64,000 nt of DNA, taken from NCBI GenBank assembly GCA_900065925.1, contig LN890280.1, forward strand, positions 1,604,451 to 1,668,450. The letters are read 5' to 3'. The notes under the pieces are model-generated. The model saw only the letters and a program-made list of their open reading frames with translations. It did not search any database and was not told the DNA's origin. Of the stretch, positions 7,303 through 14,138 are shown piece by piece (position 1 is the stretch's first letter; every line of letters starts with the position of its first letter). The stretch is from Nitrosotalea devaniterrae (lineage in GTDB: Archaea > Thermoproteota > Nitrososphaeria > Nitrososphaerales > Nitrosopumilaceae). The position numbers and the translations under genes were made by a program.

Positions 7303-8466
7303 GTGTCAAATCCATTCATGCCCGGAAATGGGATAGAACCTCGCTATCTGGCAGGAAGGGAAGAATTTATAGAATTTTTTGAGAGATCTTTGAAATCCTA
7401 TGAAGGAGGTCTTCCAAGAAATACTATTTTATCGGGCTTGAGAGGTTCTGGAAAGACTGTCCTTTTACGGCGTTTCAAGGTGTTAGCTGAATCAAGAAAT
7501 TGGATAGCAATTGAAAGAGAATTTAATGATAGGTTTTCTGATGAAAATTCATTTGCAGAAGCAATTATCAAAGATATAATCGAAGGCGCAACAGAAGTAT
7601 CACTTGCTAAGAAGGCCAAACAAGTTGGAAAAAAAATACTTGATATAATAAAACCTGAGGAGCTTGGTGCTTATGGTGTTACTTACAAACCATTCTACAA
7701 AGAAAAGAAACATCTCTTAGAGGATTACTTGAAAGAAATGTTAGTAAAGAATTGGAATGCTTTCAAGAAATCTGATAAAAATGGAGTTGTATTTCTTTAT
7801 GATGAATTTCATACGATAAAAGATTCCAAACAACAAAAATCTTATCCACTTGCTAGCTTACTTGGAGCTATATCTTATGCACAAAGAAATGGCTGCAAAT
7901 ATTACCTATGTTTGGGAGGTCTGCCAATAATCACATCCAATCTGAAAGATGCAAAAACCTACACTGAGAGAATGTTTGAACTAAGACAAGTGAAAAATCT
8001 TGAAGATGTCGAAGCCAAAAAAGCAATAATAAATACACTCAAAAGTTCAGCCTATCAATTTGACGACAAACTAATTGATGAAATCATAGAAGAAACTGGA
8101 GGATATCCATACTTTATTCAATTCTATGGTTACTTTATAATAGAAGAGACTGGAAAAAAACTTGTCACTCTTAAAGACTTTCTAGGGATTAGATCAAAGA
8201 TAATCAAAGAACTTGATGCAGGTTTCTTTGAAGATAGAGTAAAATTGGCTTCTTCAAAGGAACGACAAATACTTGCTGCCATGGCCAAAGCAGGCATGGG
8301 GGAGATAGAAATCAAACAGATTAGAAAAATATCAAAGATTGGTCATGGTGTTCTCATGGAATTGTTAAAGAGGTTGATAGAGAAGGGCTTGGTCTACAGG
8401 GCTGAGAGAGGAAAATATGGTTTTACTCTGCCGCTTTTTAGAGAGTTTCTACTTCGACTAAAGTAA
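7303..8466 (+). CDS. AAA-family ATPase with C-terminal winged helix
   Basis: 387 residues from the GTG at 7303, giving 'MSNPFMPGNGIEPRYLAGRE', the usual opening of this ATPase family; an upstream in-frame TTG at 7285 lies inside the inverted repeat. Walker A is 'GLRGSGKT' (45-52); Walker B is 'VVFLYDEFH' near residue 165; a sensor-like 'LCLGGLPII' follows. The last 75 residues ('SSKERQILAAMAKAG...GHGVLMELLKRLIEKGLVYRAERGKYGFTLPLFREFL') are a winged helix. This is the layout of Orc1/Cdc6-like and related AAA proteins. The stop TAA (8464-8466) is part of the right inverted-repeat arm. It faces away from the SPARTA genes. Possible roles are plasmid-type initiator, regulator or defence ATPase; none is proven. 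Confidence 0.82.
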   Translation: MSNPFMPGNGIEPRYLAGREEFIEFFERSLKSYEGGLPRNTILSGLRGSGKTVLLRRFKVLAESRNWIAIEREFNDRFSDENSFAEAIIKDIIEGATEVSLAKKAKQVGKKILDIIKPEELGAYGVTYKPFYKEKKHLLEDYLKEMLVKNWNAFKKSDKNGVVFLYDEFHTIKDSKQQKSYPLASLLGAISYAQRNGCKYYLCLGGLPIITSNLKDAKTYTERMFELRQVKNLEDVEAKKAIINTLKSSAYQFDDKLIDEIIEETGGYPYFIQFYGYFIIEETGKKLVTLKDFLGIRSKIIKELDAGFFEDRVKLASSKERQILAAMAKAGMGEIEIKQIRKISKIGHGVLMELLKRLIEKGLVYRAERGKYGFTLPLFREFLLRLK

Positions 8467-8502
8467 ACAATTGTCAACAAAAAAATGTTTACATTTGTTT
8501 AC
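8461..8502. repeat. Right 42-bp inverted repeat arm flanking the ATPase gene
   Basis: Reverse complement of the left arm (7253-7294) at 41 of 42 bases. It contains GTAAACAATTGTCAAC at 8463-8478 facing GTTTACATTTGTTTAC at 8487-8502 and supplies the stop codon of the ATPase gene. I see no target-site duplication outside the two arms, so a simple transposon is not shown. Together with the left arm there are four copies of a 16-bp site around one gene. Confidence 0.9.
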
Positions 8503-8554
8503 CATGAATCTTTGAACAAATTACTGATTTATTATATCACATATCAATGAGAGT

Positions 8555-8665
8555 ATGACATCTCCACAAGGCGATGAATGTTTCACATTGACTACAAGTT
8601 GCTGCAACTGCTGCAGCAGTAACAGATGTTCTTGTGTGTTCTCATGGATCGCAAAGAATGTTTAG
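8555..8665 (+). CDS. Possible Cys-rich 36-residue peptide
   Basis: An ATG at 8555 opens a 36-residue frame ending at TAG 8663-8665. It has seven cysteines (positions 9, 16, 17, 19, 20, 25, 27) arranged C-x6-CC-x-CC-x4-C-x-C, a metal-binding look. An AT-rich TATA-like stretch (about 8528-8537, 'TTTATTATAT') lies about 22 bases ahead, right for a leaderless transcript. It follows the ATPase gene. Against it: the frame is short and the minus strand just downstream carries another small gene, so chance cannot be excluded. Confidence 0.33.
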   Translation: MTSPQGDECFTLTTSCCNCCSSNRCSCVFSWIAKNV

Positions 8666-8684
8666 ATTCAAGTAAAATACTGGT

Positions 8685-8840
8685 TCAGGTTTTTGATTGT
8701 TTGTACATTTCAAGAAGCAGATCAAGGAATTTGCTGTTTTGCATTCTAGGGTTAGCCGTCTTTGCATTGTGTTTAGCCTTAAGAAATTTCTGCAGGGTTT
8801 CAACTTTTACGGTAATGGTCCCATATCCTTTGCGTGGCAA
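8685..8840 (-). CDS. Small ribbon-helix-helix-like protein (paralogue 1)
   Basis: 51 residues from a TTG start: 'MPRKGYGTITVKVETLQKFL', then 'KAKHNAKTANPRMQNSKFLD' and 'LLLEMYKQSKT'. The pattern is one short strand ('GTITV') and two helices, the ribbon-helix-helix (MetJ/Arc) layout. It aligns without gaps in its first half to the small proteins at 11,958 and 12,638: M-P-R-x-G-Y at the start, E-T at the first helix, S-x-F-L-(D/E)-L-L-L in the second. The motif AATAATTTATCAA lies 22-34 bases upstream, where a TATA box belongs. It is probably a DNA-binding dimer; target unknown. Confidence 0.6.
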   Translation of the reverse strand: MPRKGYGTITVKVETLQKFLKAKHNAKTANPRMQNSKFLDLLLEMYKQSKT

Positions 8841-9076
8841 TAATTCAAGTTGTATTTGGTAGTTGATAAATTATTTGTAGAATCTTTTTGGAAGACTGGT
8901 AAAGTAGCAACAACTAGAAATCTATTTGGTCTTTTCTCGTACAAATCAAGCAGCATCTCAATAAACTCACTTGTATACATACTGCGATCTTTCATCTTTG
9001 CCTTGTGTACTGCCTTAAGAATTCTATCATAGGTTTCAGTTCTTAATGTAAGTGTACTGTATTCTCCTCTTGGCGA
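8807..9076 (-). pseudogene. Decayed copy of the small ribbon-helix-helix gene
   Basis: The minus-strand frame reads 'SPRGEYSTLTLRTETYDRIL', 'KAVHKAKMKDRSMYTSEFIE', 'MLLDLYEKRPNRFL...', very close to the intact gene at 11,958-12,122. The start is gone: where the relative has TTG-CCA this copy has TCG-CCA (9071-9076) preceded by a TAG stop at 9080-9082, and no ATG, GTG or TTG precedes the conserved region. The usual stop after the second helix is also lost, so the frame runs on into paralogue 1. An internal ATG at 8995 would give only the second half. Its promoter motif (near 9095-9110, ACAATTTATCGA on the minus strand) is still recognisable. Confidence 0.65.
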
Positions 9077-9258
9077 TGTCTATATTTTTTATGGTATTGT
9101 CGATAAATTGTTGGTAGCAATTTATTAGGAATTCTCATCATAATTTTTCTGTATGTTATAGAATAATCATACGGATCTCTTAAGTATGACTTATCCGGTA
9201 CCTGATCAATCAGAGATGACTACAAAATGGATCAAATGTCCCACCCTGGTACTATACC

Positions 9259-9822
9259 ATGGAACAATCTAAAGGCAAGTCAAGGCGAAAATCATATTCA
9301 ATCCCAGAAGATCTAATCGAATATTTTGAGAGAGAATCACGCACACGTGATACGACCTCAAGTACCTTGGTATCTCAATCCATGAGAAAAACTGCAATAT
9401 TTGACATGCCTTTATTACAGATAGGCACCGTAACATTTCCGGTTCCTTGCTTTCAGGCCATGATGGAAAGAATGAAACCTGAGGACTTGGAAGAGGTTGC
9501 ACGAGAACAGGCTACAAGAAATTTTGGTGTTCTGCTTTCACTATTGGGCGGCAGGCTTGATTTCTTTTCAATATTGGATAAATACTATGAAACGTTTGGA
9601 AAGTATTCTGGTTGGTATGCCTTCAAGCATGACATTTCTACCAAAAATCACAGGTTACTGTTTCAACACACTAAAGGAATCAAATGGTCAAGGTATCTGG
9701 CAGAGTATAATCGTGTTATCTTGGACAGGTTATGTGACAGGGTAGACTGTCATGTAGACAATAATGTTGTGATTTTTGATCTAATCCCAAAGACGCCTGC
9801 AGTAGTATATAACAAATTTTAA
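9259..9822 (+). CDS. Ribbon-helix-helix N-terminal domain protein
   Basis: 187 residues. Residues 10-45 ('RRKSYSIPEDLIEYFERESRTRDTTSSTLVSQSM') are a basic strand plus two helices, a ribbon-helix-helix DNA-binding unit. The remaining 140 residues form a domain I do not recognise, with 'PEDLEEVAREQATRNFGVLLSLLGG' helices and a C-terminal mixed region ending 'VVIFDLIPKTPAVVYNKF'; it may sense a ligand or dimerise. It is on the opposite strand from the small RHH genes around it. Start ATG 9259 follows 'CTATACC' and fits. A nested hairpin with a T-run follows the gene. Confidence 0.65.
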   Translation: MEQSKGKSRRKSYSIPEDLIEYFERESRTRDTTSSTLVSQSMRKTAIFDMPLLQIGTVTFPVPCFQAMMERMKPEDLEEVAREQATRNFGVLLSLLGGRLDFFSILDKYYETFGKYSGWYAFKHDISTKNHRLLFQHTKGIKWSRYLAEYNRVILDRLCDRVDCHVDNNVVIFDLIPKTPAVVYNKF

Positions 9823-9880
9823 TCCTTTGTTTTTTATAACTGAATTTGAAAACTAAATTTTGTTGTGGTATGATTTAAGT

Positions 9881-9943
9881 TTTGAGGTGAACAATTCGGA
9901 ATTTTTCCGAAATCTTCCCCTCAAACCTTTTTAATTATTTTTG
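9881..9943 (+). terminator. Nested hairpin followed by T-run
   Basis: Outer arms TTTGAGG (9881-9887) and CCTCAAA (9919-9925) enclose inner arms TTCGGAA (9895-9901) and TTCCGAA (9905-9911); both stems are perfect. CCTTTTTAATTATTTTTG follows at 9926-9943. It lies about 60 bases after the stop at 9822 and is the only structure before the next gene, so it is most likely a terminator or 3' processing hairpin. Confidence 0.5.
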
Positions 9944-9980
9944 TACTGTACCGGATATGCTTTACCATAACCACGATATG

Positions 9981-10024
9981 CCGTATAAAACATACGGTAT
10001 GAACAGTAGATCGTGCGGTATGAA
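9981..10024. promoter_or_regulatory. Operator-like repeats before the secreted-protein gene
   Basis: CCGTAT (9981-9986) and ATACGG (9992-9997) are inverted around AAAAC, extendable to 8 of 9 paired bases. CGGTATGAA then recurs at 9995-10003 and 10016-10024, a 21-base period (two helical turns). A TATA-like 'CTTTATACA' lies near 10034-10042, ahead of the ATG at 10,076. This is a plausible activator or repressor site for the secreted-protein gene. Confidence 0.4.
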
Positions 10025-10075
10025 GACTAGTCCACTTTATACACACAAAAAGCAAAAGGAGAAATGACATAAAAT

Positions 10076-10996
10076 ATGGAAAACAAAATTAAAACAACAA
10101 CAATCACAGTTGGATTGTTTGCTATCTTTATGTTGATTTCGTCAACGACCTTATTGCCAGCAATGGGTGCCTCTGCTAACGCGAGTAATAATGCTGAAAA
10201 AGAAGCAATAAAACATGCTTCACATAAGAAATTCCCTCACCCTCCAGATGGCTTTGGTTGTGGCAAATGGACAAATGAGACAGGATGGATTCAAAGTCCG
10301 TGTGTATCGCCTGACCTTCCACATCCCACAGAAGGTAACCTCTATGATCTATATGGTCAATCCACTAATGTAAACAATCTATCTGAAGGAACAGTAGAGG
10401 TTAGTTTTGCTACATTTACAAGTGAAACAGATGACACATGGGGTTCTGGAGCCTTCAGTATTCAAGCAAACACAAATCAATATCAGGTAAGTGGTGTCAC
10501 CTATGAAACACAATTTGATGAAGAGAATCCTAGTAGTGGTACAGGATATGATTGTGTATGGCAAATCAACGTATCTGGACAAGATTATAGTGATAAGTAT
10601 TGTAGTGCTACATCTCCACAACAACAAACCCTGTCAAGTTCCTACGATTCCTATGTAGATGGATATATTGATGGTTCTGGCAATTTGGTATCAGAATTTT
10701 GTAGCTATCAACAAAGTACATGTTGGTCAGCGTCACATACTGATGACCATAATCTCAGCACACACTGGAGTAAAACCAATGGTAACATATTGGGATATGG
10801 TAATAGTTCTAATGCCGATTTTACCTCCCCTACTGACGAATATACCTATGTGACAGTGTTCTCGTCTAGCACATACACTCCATCAACATTATCATTCCAC
10901 AGTACTGATGAAACCAACAATCTTAGCTACATAAGTGAGAGCCAAACAGGTTGTTCAAGCAATAACTGTCAATTGTTTACAGAATCAACCAATTAA
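10076..10996 (+). CDS. Secreted protein of unknown function
   Basis: 306 residues. Residues 1-32 are a signal peptide: lysines, a hydrophobic stretch ('VGLFAIFMLISSTTLLPA') and an A-x-G-A-like cleavage site. The mature part is rich in Ser, Thr, Asn, Tyr and Trp and beta-strand-like, with paired cysteines (for example 'GFGCGKW', 'SPCVSP', 'YDCVW', 'DKYCSA', 'EFCSY', 'STCWS', 'GCSSNNC'), consistent with disulphide-stabilised extracellular folding. I recognise no domain. It sits in the cluster of secreted proteins that includes the G1 peptidase. A T-rich run after the stop matches that after the peptidase gene. Confidence 0.7.
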   Translation: MENKIKTTTITVGLFAIFMLISSTTLLPAMGASANASNNAEKEAIKHASHKKFPHPPDGFGCGKWTNETGWIQSPCVSPDLPHPTEGNLYDLYGQSTNVNNLSEGTVEVSFATFTSETDDTWGSGAFSIQANTNQYQVSGVTYETQFDEENPSSGTGYDCVWQINVSGQDYSDKYCSATSPQQQTLSSSYDSYVDGYIDGSGNLVSEFCSYQQSTCWSASHTDDHNLSTHWSKTNGNILGYGNSSNADFTSPTDEYTYVTVFSSSTYTPSTLSFHSTDETNNLSYISESQTGCSSNNCQLFTESTN

Positions 10997-11079
10997 CTCC
11001 ACTCATTTTTATTTTTTTATTTGCATATCTAAAAGATGAATCTAGAATTTTCTTCCATAAAATAGAAATAACATGTAAA

Positions 11080-11787
11080 ATGAAAAACTATATGTCACAT
11101 AATAAAAAAATGGTCAAAGGAATTATTATTGGATTATGTATGTTAGTTTTGATTATTATTGGAGTTTTTGTTAACTCATACCTGTTAGTTGATAATAAAG
11201 GTAATACAGTTGCCCCCCAAAATGATATTTTATCTGTAAATAGCTGTGATGGATTTCATCCAGTACCAAATAATCTGAATGATAATATGGCTATTCCAGT
11301 TCTCATTATGTCGCCTGATTCAATGGGATGCGCACGTCTTAATTTCACAGTTATTTATGACTACAACGATACAACTTATGGTGTACGTTGGCCACGAATT
11401 GCAGAATTGAATCCACTTTTCTATATCGGTGGGTATCATCCGTTAACAAATAATGATTCTTTAAATGTGACTGAAAACAATGCTGCCAGTTTATTTCAGA
11501 CCCAAGTTATACCTAATACTATAGATCTAGCAAATATGAAAATAGGTTCAAATTTTACAGTCATCTATATCATAAAACCCCTCAAAAACGCTACTGGTTT
11601 TTATGACTATTCATTGTTAAAACCTAATTGTGAACGCTATCCACTTGCTGTAGTGTATGATATAAACACCGTAAATGCATCAGATTTTTCAGCATCAATT
11701 AAGGGACCAACGCCTCCTTGTGTGTCTCCACCCTACAAACTTTCTACAGTAGAGGTTTCTGGTATTGGGTATAAAGAATTGAAATAA
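11080..11787 (+). CDS. Membrane-anchored extracellular protein, unknown function
   Basis: 235 residues. A single hydrophobic segment at about 13-34 ('GIIIGLCMLVLIIIGVFVNSYLLV') after a Lys-rich start predicts an uncleaved anchor or signal. The outer part has N-glycosylation-like N-x-(S/T) sites ('NFTVIYDYNDTTYG', 'NVTENN', 'NFTVIYIIKPLKNATG') and about five cysteines. No family recognised. The start ATG at 11,080 is one of two in frame (also 11,092). Confidence 0.65.
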   Translation: MKNYMSHNKKMVKGIIIGLCMLVLIIIGVFVNSYLLVDNKGNTVAPQNDILSVNSCDGFHPVPNNLNDNMAIPVLIMSPDSMGCARLNFTVIYDYNDTTYGVRWPRIAELNPLFYIGGYHPLTNNDSLNVTENNAASLFQTQVIPNTIDLANMKIGSNFTVIYIIKPLKNATGFYDYSLLKPNCERYPLAVVYDINTVNASDFSASIKGPTPPCVSPPYKLSTVEVSGIGYKELK

Positions 11788-11808
11788 ACAAATTCTGTAA
11801 TTCTATAA

Positions 11809-11922
11809 TTATTTCAAAATACTTCCACAGTTTGAACAAAATGAAGCATCCTTGACATTCTTTGTTCCACAACGTAGACAGACAGAGACATTACGTACGA
11901 TTGATAAATTATTTGTAGACAT
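11809..11922 (-). CDS. Zinc-ribbon microprotein
   Basis: 37 residues from ATG 11,920-11,922 to TAA 11,809-11,811. The core 'CLRCGTKNVKDASFCSNCGS' has two C-x2-C knuckles 10 residues apart, the classic zinc-ribbon ('CxxCG...xxFCxxCG') that often starts larger archaeal proteins; here it is the whole protein. It overlaps nothing and follows the small RHH gene at 11,958 by 35 bases on the same strand, so they may share a transcript. Its opening codons coincide with the string TCTACAAATAATTTATCAA, also found near 8,865, showing that this segment was duplicated. Confidence 0.5.
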   Translation of the reverse strand: MSTNNLSIVRNVSVCLRCGTKNVKDASFCSNCGSILK

Positions 11923-11957
11923 TGTAGAAACATAAGATAGTAGTAACCGCTTGTAAT

Positions 11958-12122
11958 CTACCTAGATTTCTTTTCATACATATCAAGTAGCATATCCAAA
12001 AAGTCACTTGTATACATCCTTCGATCTTTCATCTTTGCCTTGTGTACTGCCTTGAGAATCCTATCATAGGTTTCAGTTCTTAGTGTAAGTGTATTGTATT
12101 CTCCTCTTGGCAACAATTTCAT
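11958..12122 (-). CDS. Small ribbon-helix-helix-like protein (paralogue 2)
   Basis: 54 residues: 'MKLLPRGEYNTLTLRTETYD', 'RILKAVHKAKMKDRRMYTSD', 'FLDMLLDMYEKKSR'. A strand ('YNTLTL') and two helices give the ribbon-helix-helix layout. It is the intact relative of the decayed copy at 8,807-9,076 (about 80% identical over the shared part) and aligns to the genes at 8,685 and 12,638. ATG 12,122 is the first start; a TTG four codons in would give the same 'MPR' opening as the other paralogues. A zinc-ribbon microprotein gene follows on the same strand. Confidence 0.65.
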   Translation of the reverse strand: MKLLPRGEYNTLTLRTETYDRILKAVHKAKMKDRRMYTSDFLDMLLDMYEKKSR

Positions 12123-12174
12123 ATACAAATCATTAGAATTTTATTCTATCTGTATCACGACTTGATACCTAAAT

Positions 12175-12519
12175 TCAAAGCGCTATGATTCCTTGTACCG
12201 TTCCAAGAGAATAAGCAAATCCAGCGTGACTACACTCATCATTTTTGTGTAGTGAGCATTCCACTTTACCTTTTTTGTAGTATACCTTGACAGATTTTTT
12301 CAGCTTGTAATCCATTATTATGACATGGTCGTCATGATATGCAAGCGATTGGAATCTGATTCCATGCTCTAGTGCTGTATCCCGTAAATCAAGCAGCAAC
12401 TCAACACATTCTGATATTCCTATCGAGTAATCAATGTTCTTGTACTCTTTTGCAATCTTGATGAGCTTGTTTGCAACGTCTTCATGTATGGTTAATGTCT
12501 TAAAGCCCTGCTGTGGCAT
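12175..12519 (-). CDS. Ribbon-helix-helix-like protein with C-terminal extension
   Basis: 114 residues from ATG 12,519 ('MPQQGFKTLTIHEDVANKLI'). Residues 1-50 have the same strand-helix-helix order as the 50-residue paralogues, ending in 'SISECVELLLDLRD'-like second helix; residues 60-114 add a beta-rich domain with two Cys and two His ('VECSLHKNDECSHAGFAY'). A longer frame from a GTG at 12,558 exists, but the shared motif AAATGATTTATCAA then falls inside the gene; with the 12,519 start it lies 21 bases upstream, exactly as in the paralogues, so I chose that start. It is probably a regulator with a sensor domain. Confidence 0.6.
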   Translation of the reverse strand: MPQQGFKTLTIHEDVANKLIKIAKEYKNIDYSIGISECVELLLDLRDTALEHGIRFQSLAYHDDHVIIMDYKLKKSVKVYYKKGKVECSLHKNDECSHAGFAYSLGTVQGIIAL

Positions 12520-12637
12520 AATCTTTTTTTGTTCCGGTACTTGATAAATCATTTGCACTCATAAAAAACCATTACAACCTTAGATCATATCAAATAACTG
12601 TATTGGATGCGAGAAAAGAAAAACAAGTATATGCAAT

Positions 12638-12799
12638 CTATTTTGTTGATCTTGGTTTTTTGCGTACTTCTAAAAGCAATTCCAAAAACCTACTGTTGCT
12701 CATGTCTGGGAAAATCTTTCGTGCCTCTTCTGCAGCACTGACAAACTTGAGATAAGTCTCTTCCTTGATTGACATGACGCGATATCCACTTCTTGGCAT
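12638..12799 (-). CDS. Small ribbon-helix-helix-like protein (paralogue 3)
   Basis: 53 residues: 'MPRSGYRVMSIKEETYLKFV', 'SAAEEARKIFPDMSNSRFLE', 'LLLEVRKKPRSTK'. Same M-P-R-x-G-Y opening, E-T at helix 1 and S-x-F-L-E-L-L-L in helix 2 as the other small genes. The promoter motif (ATGATTTATCAA on the minus strand) lies about 25 bases before the ATG, and an inverted repeat TGTACT-N10-AGTACA (12,802-12,823) lies between motif and start. It is divergent from the G1 peptidase gene, so it is a candidate regulator of both. Confidence 0.62.
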   Translation of the reverse strand: MPRSGYRVMSIKEETYLKFVSAAEEARKIFPDMSNSRFLELLLEVRKKPRSTK

Positions 12800-12801
12800 G
12801 C

Positions 12802-12823
12802 TGTACTGATTATATATAGTACA
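12802..12823. promoter_or_regulatory. Inverted repeat before the small RHH gene
   Basis: TGTACT (12,802-12,807) and AGTACA (12,818-12,823) are perfect arms around a 10-base AT-rich spacer, right in front of the RHH gene start at 12,799. The same half-sites occur in the palindrome at 12,908-12,925 ahead of the peptidase gene. Confidence 0.45.
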
Positions 12824-12907
12824 ATTGATAAATCATAGGTAGAAAAATAAGGAAAAAATAAGACTCGCTCCTCATTTATCTGCAAATGAAAATCAAAATA
12901 ATCCATT

Positions 12908-12925
12908 TATAGTACATGTACTATA
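12908..12925. promoter_or_regulatory. 18-bp perfect palindrome at the G1 peptidase promoter
   Basis: TATAGTACATGTACTATA is palindromic over all 18 bases. It overlaps the likely TATA element (CATTTATA, about 12,904-12,911) and ends 14 bases before the preferred ATG at 12,940. Binding here should block or recruit transcription factors. It shares AGTACA/TGTACT half-sites with 12,802-12,823. Confidence 0.55.
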
Positions 12926-12939
12926 TCCCGTACAATAAC

Positions 12940-14100
12940 ATGAAAATACAAAACAACAAAGTAAAAACGACATCTGTTATTGTAACGGCACTACTGATTG
13001 TCTTAACTGTGGCAATAGTATTACCTAATGTAAATGCAGTAAATGATTCGTTGAGTTCAGAATGCTCACAAAAAATATCTGATGCAATGTTTACAAAAGG
13101 CAAACTTGTAGACAATAATACTGCAATCAGTCTTGCTAACCGAGATCAAAAAACTACTTCTACACTAAACACATACCATTCAAATAAAGTTGTGGTGTAT
13201 GAAGGATGGAATATTGACAAGGCAAATTGTGATGTTAGCCTGTCTGAAGTAAATGTAGGCTATATTCTTGCAGACTCAAACGGAAAGATTGCAAAGACAA
13301 TGATAGTTACATTAGATCCTACTATGACAAAGGTTGTCAAAGTGGATTTACAAGAACCCAAAATTTATGGCACCAACCAAAATTGGTCGGGTTATGAATT
13401 AGCTGGAGGTTCTCCACCGAACACTCTTACACAAGCCCAAGTTACTTATTCCATTCCGGCTGTGAGTCAACCCACAACACACAACAACTACCATTGCATT
13501 CCGCATACTTCACCACAGACAAACGGCTGTGATGTAGCTCCATGGGTAGGTTTGGAAGGAGCATTAGGAGGAGGCACTCAAAGTAATCCACAGCTAGCAC
13601 AAGATGGCACTGATGGAGTAATCACCTGTACAGGCATAGGTTCGTGCACTACAAGTTATTTCCTATGGTATGAAGTATTACCAGATTCTGCATTTACATG
13701 CAACAATGCAAACATTAGGAGTGGTGATTTTATCACTGCTACAGTCACTAATGCAGGAAGTAGCAACTATAATTTGTCAATACAAGACAGTACCGCAAGC
13801 TATGGATGTAGCACAACCAACTATCATGATAGTCATATGTCCACACCCATCTATGCAGATTTCATAGATGAAAGAGCTAACACTTCATCAGGACCGCGTG
13901 AAATAGCTAAATATGGTTCGAACACAATGACTGGCTCGATTACATATGGAGGAAGTACATTCCAAATCACATCTGGCATGGTACAAAGTACAGATACTAT
14001 GCAAAATACTAACATAAACGGTACTTGGACAAACATTAGTCTTGGAAGCATAAGCAGTAGCGCATTTACTCATACTTGGTCTACAAGTGACGGTACTTAG
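12940..14100 (+). CDS. Secreted G1-family (eqolisin-type) glutamic peptidase
   Basis: 386 residues from ATG 12,940 ('MKIQNNKVKTTSVIVTALLI'); an earlier ATG at 12,916 lies in the operator palindrome. Residues 8-35 are a signal peptide. Residues 40-135 form a propeptide-like region. The catalytic domain starts at 'NWSGYELAGG' and shows the family series: 'VTYSIPAV', 'PWVGLEGALGGG', 'LAQDG' with the catalytic Gln (Q221), 'YFLWYEVLP', 'SGDFITATV', and 'ADFIDERA' with the catalytic Glu (E311), 90 residues later, close to the spacing in scytalidoglutamic peptidase. Members of G1 work at acid pH outside the cell. A gene for a free propeptide-like protein follows 38 bases downstream. The family call is from motifs by eye. 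Confidence 0.8.
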   Translation: MKIQNNKVKTTSVIVTALLIVLTVAIVLPNVNAVNDSLSSECSQKISDAMFTKGKLVDNNTAISLANRDQKTTSTLNTYHSNKVVVYEGWNIDKANCDVSLSEVNVGYILADSNGKIAKTMIVTLDPTMTKVVKVDLQEPKIYGTNQNWSGYELAGGSPPNTLTQAQVTYSIPAVSQPTTHNNYHCIPHTSPQTNGCDVAPWVGLEGALGGGTQSNPQLAQDGTDGVITCTGIGSCTTSYFLWYEVLPDSAFTCNNANIRSGDFITATVTNAGSSNYNLSIQDSTASYGCSTTNYHDSHMSTPIYADFIDERANTSSGPREIAKYGSNTMTGSITYGGSTFQITSGMVQSTDTMQNTNINGTWTNISLGSISSSAFTHTWSTSDGT

Positions 14101-14138
14101 ACCTCACTCTTTTTATTTTTTGAAATGGTAAAAACATC

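Noticed and set aside
7253-8502. Calling the repeat-bracketed ATPase a standard insertion sequence
   Set aside because: There is no transposase, and I see no target-site duplication outside the arms; the repeats may be regulatory.
8626-9032. Plus-strand frames of 60-78 codons in the RHH region
   Set aside because: They are the complements of conserved minus-strand RHH genes, which align with paralogues; the plus frames do not.
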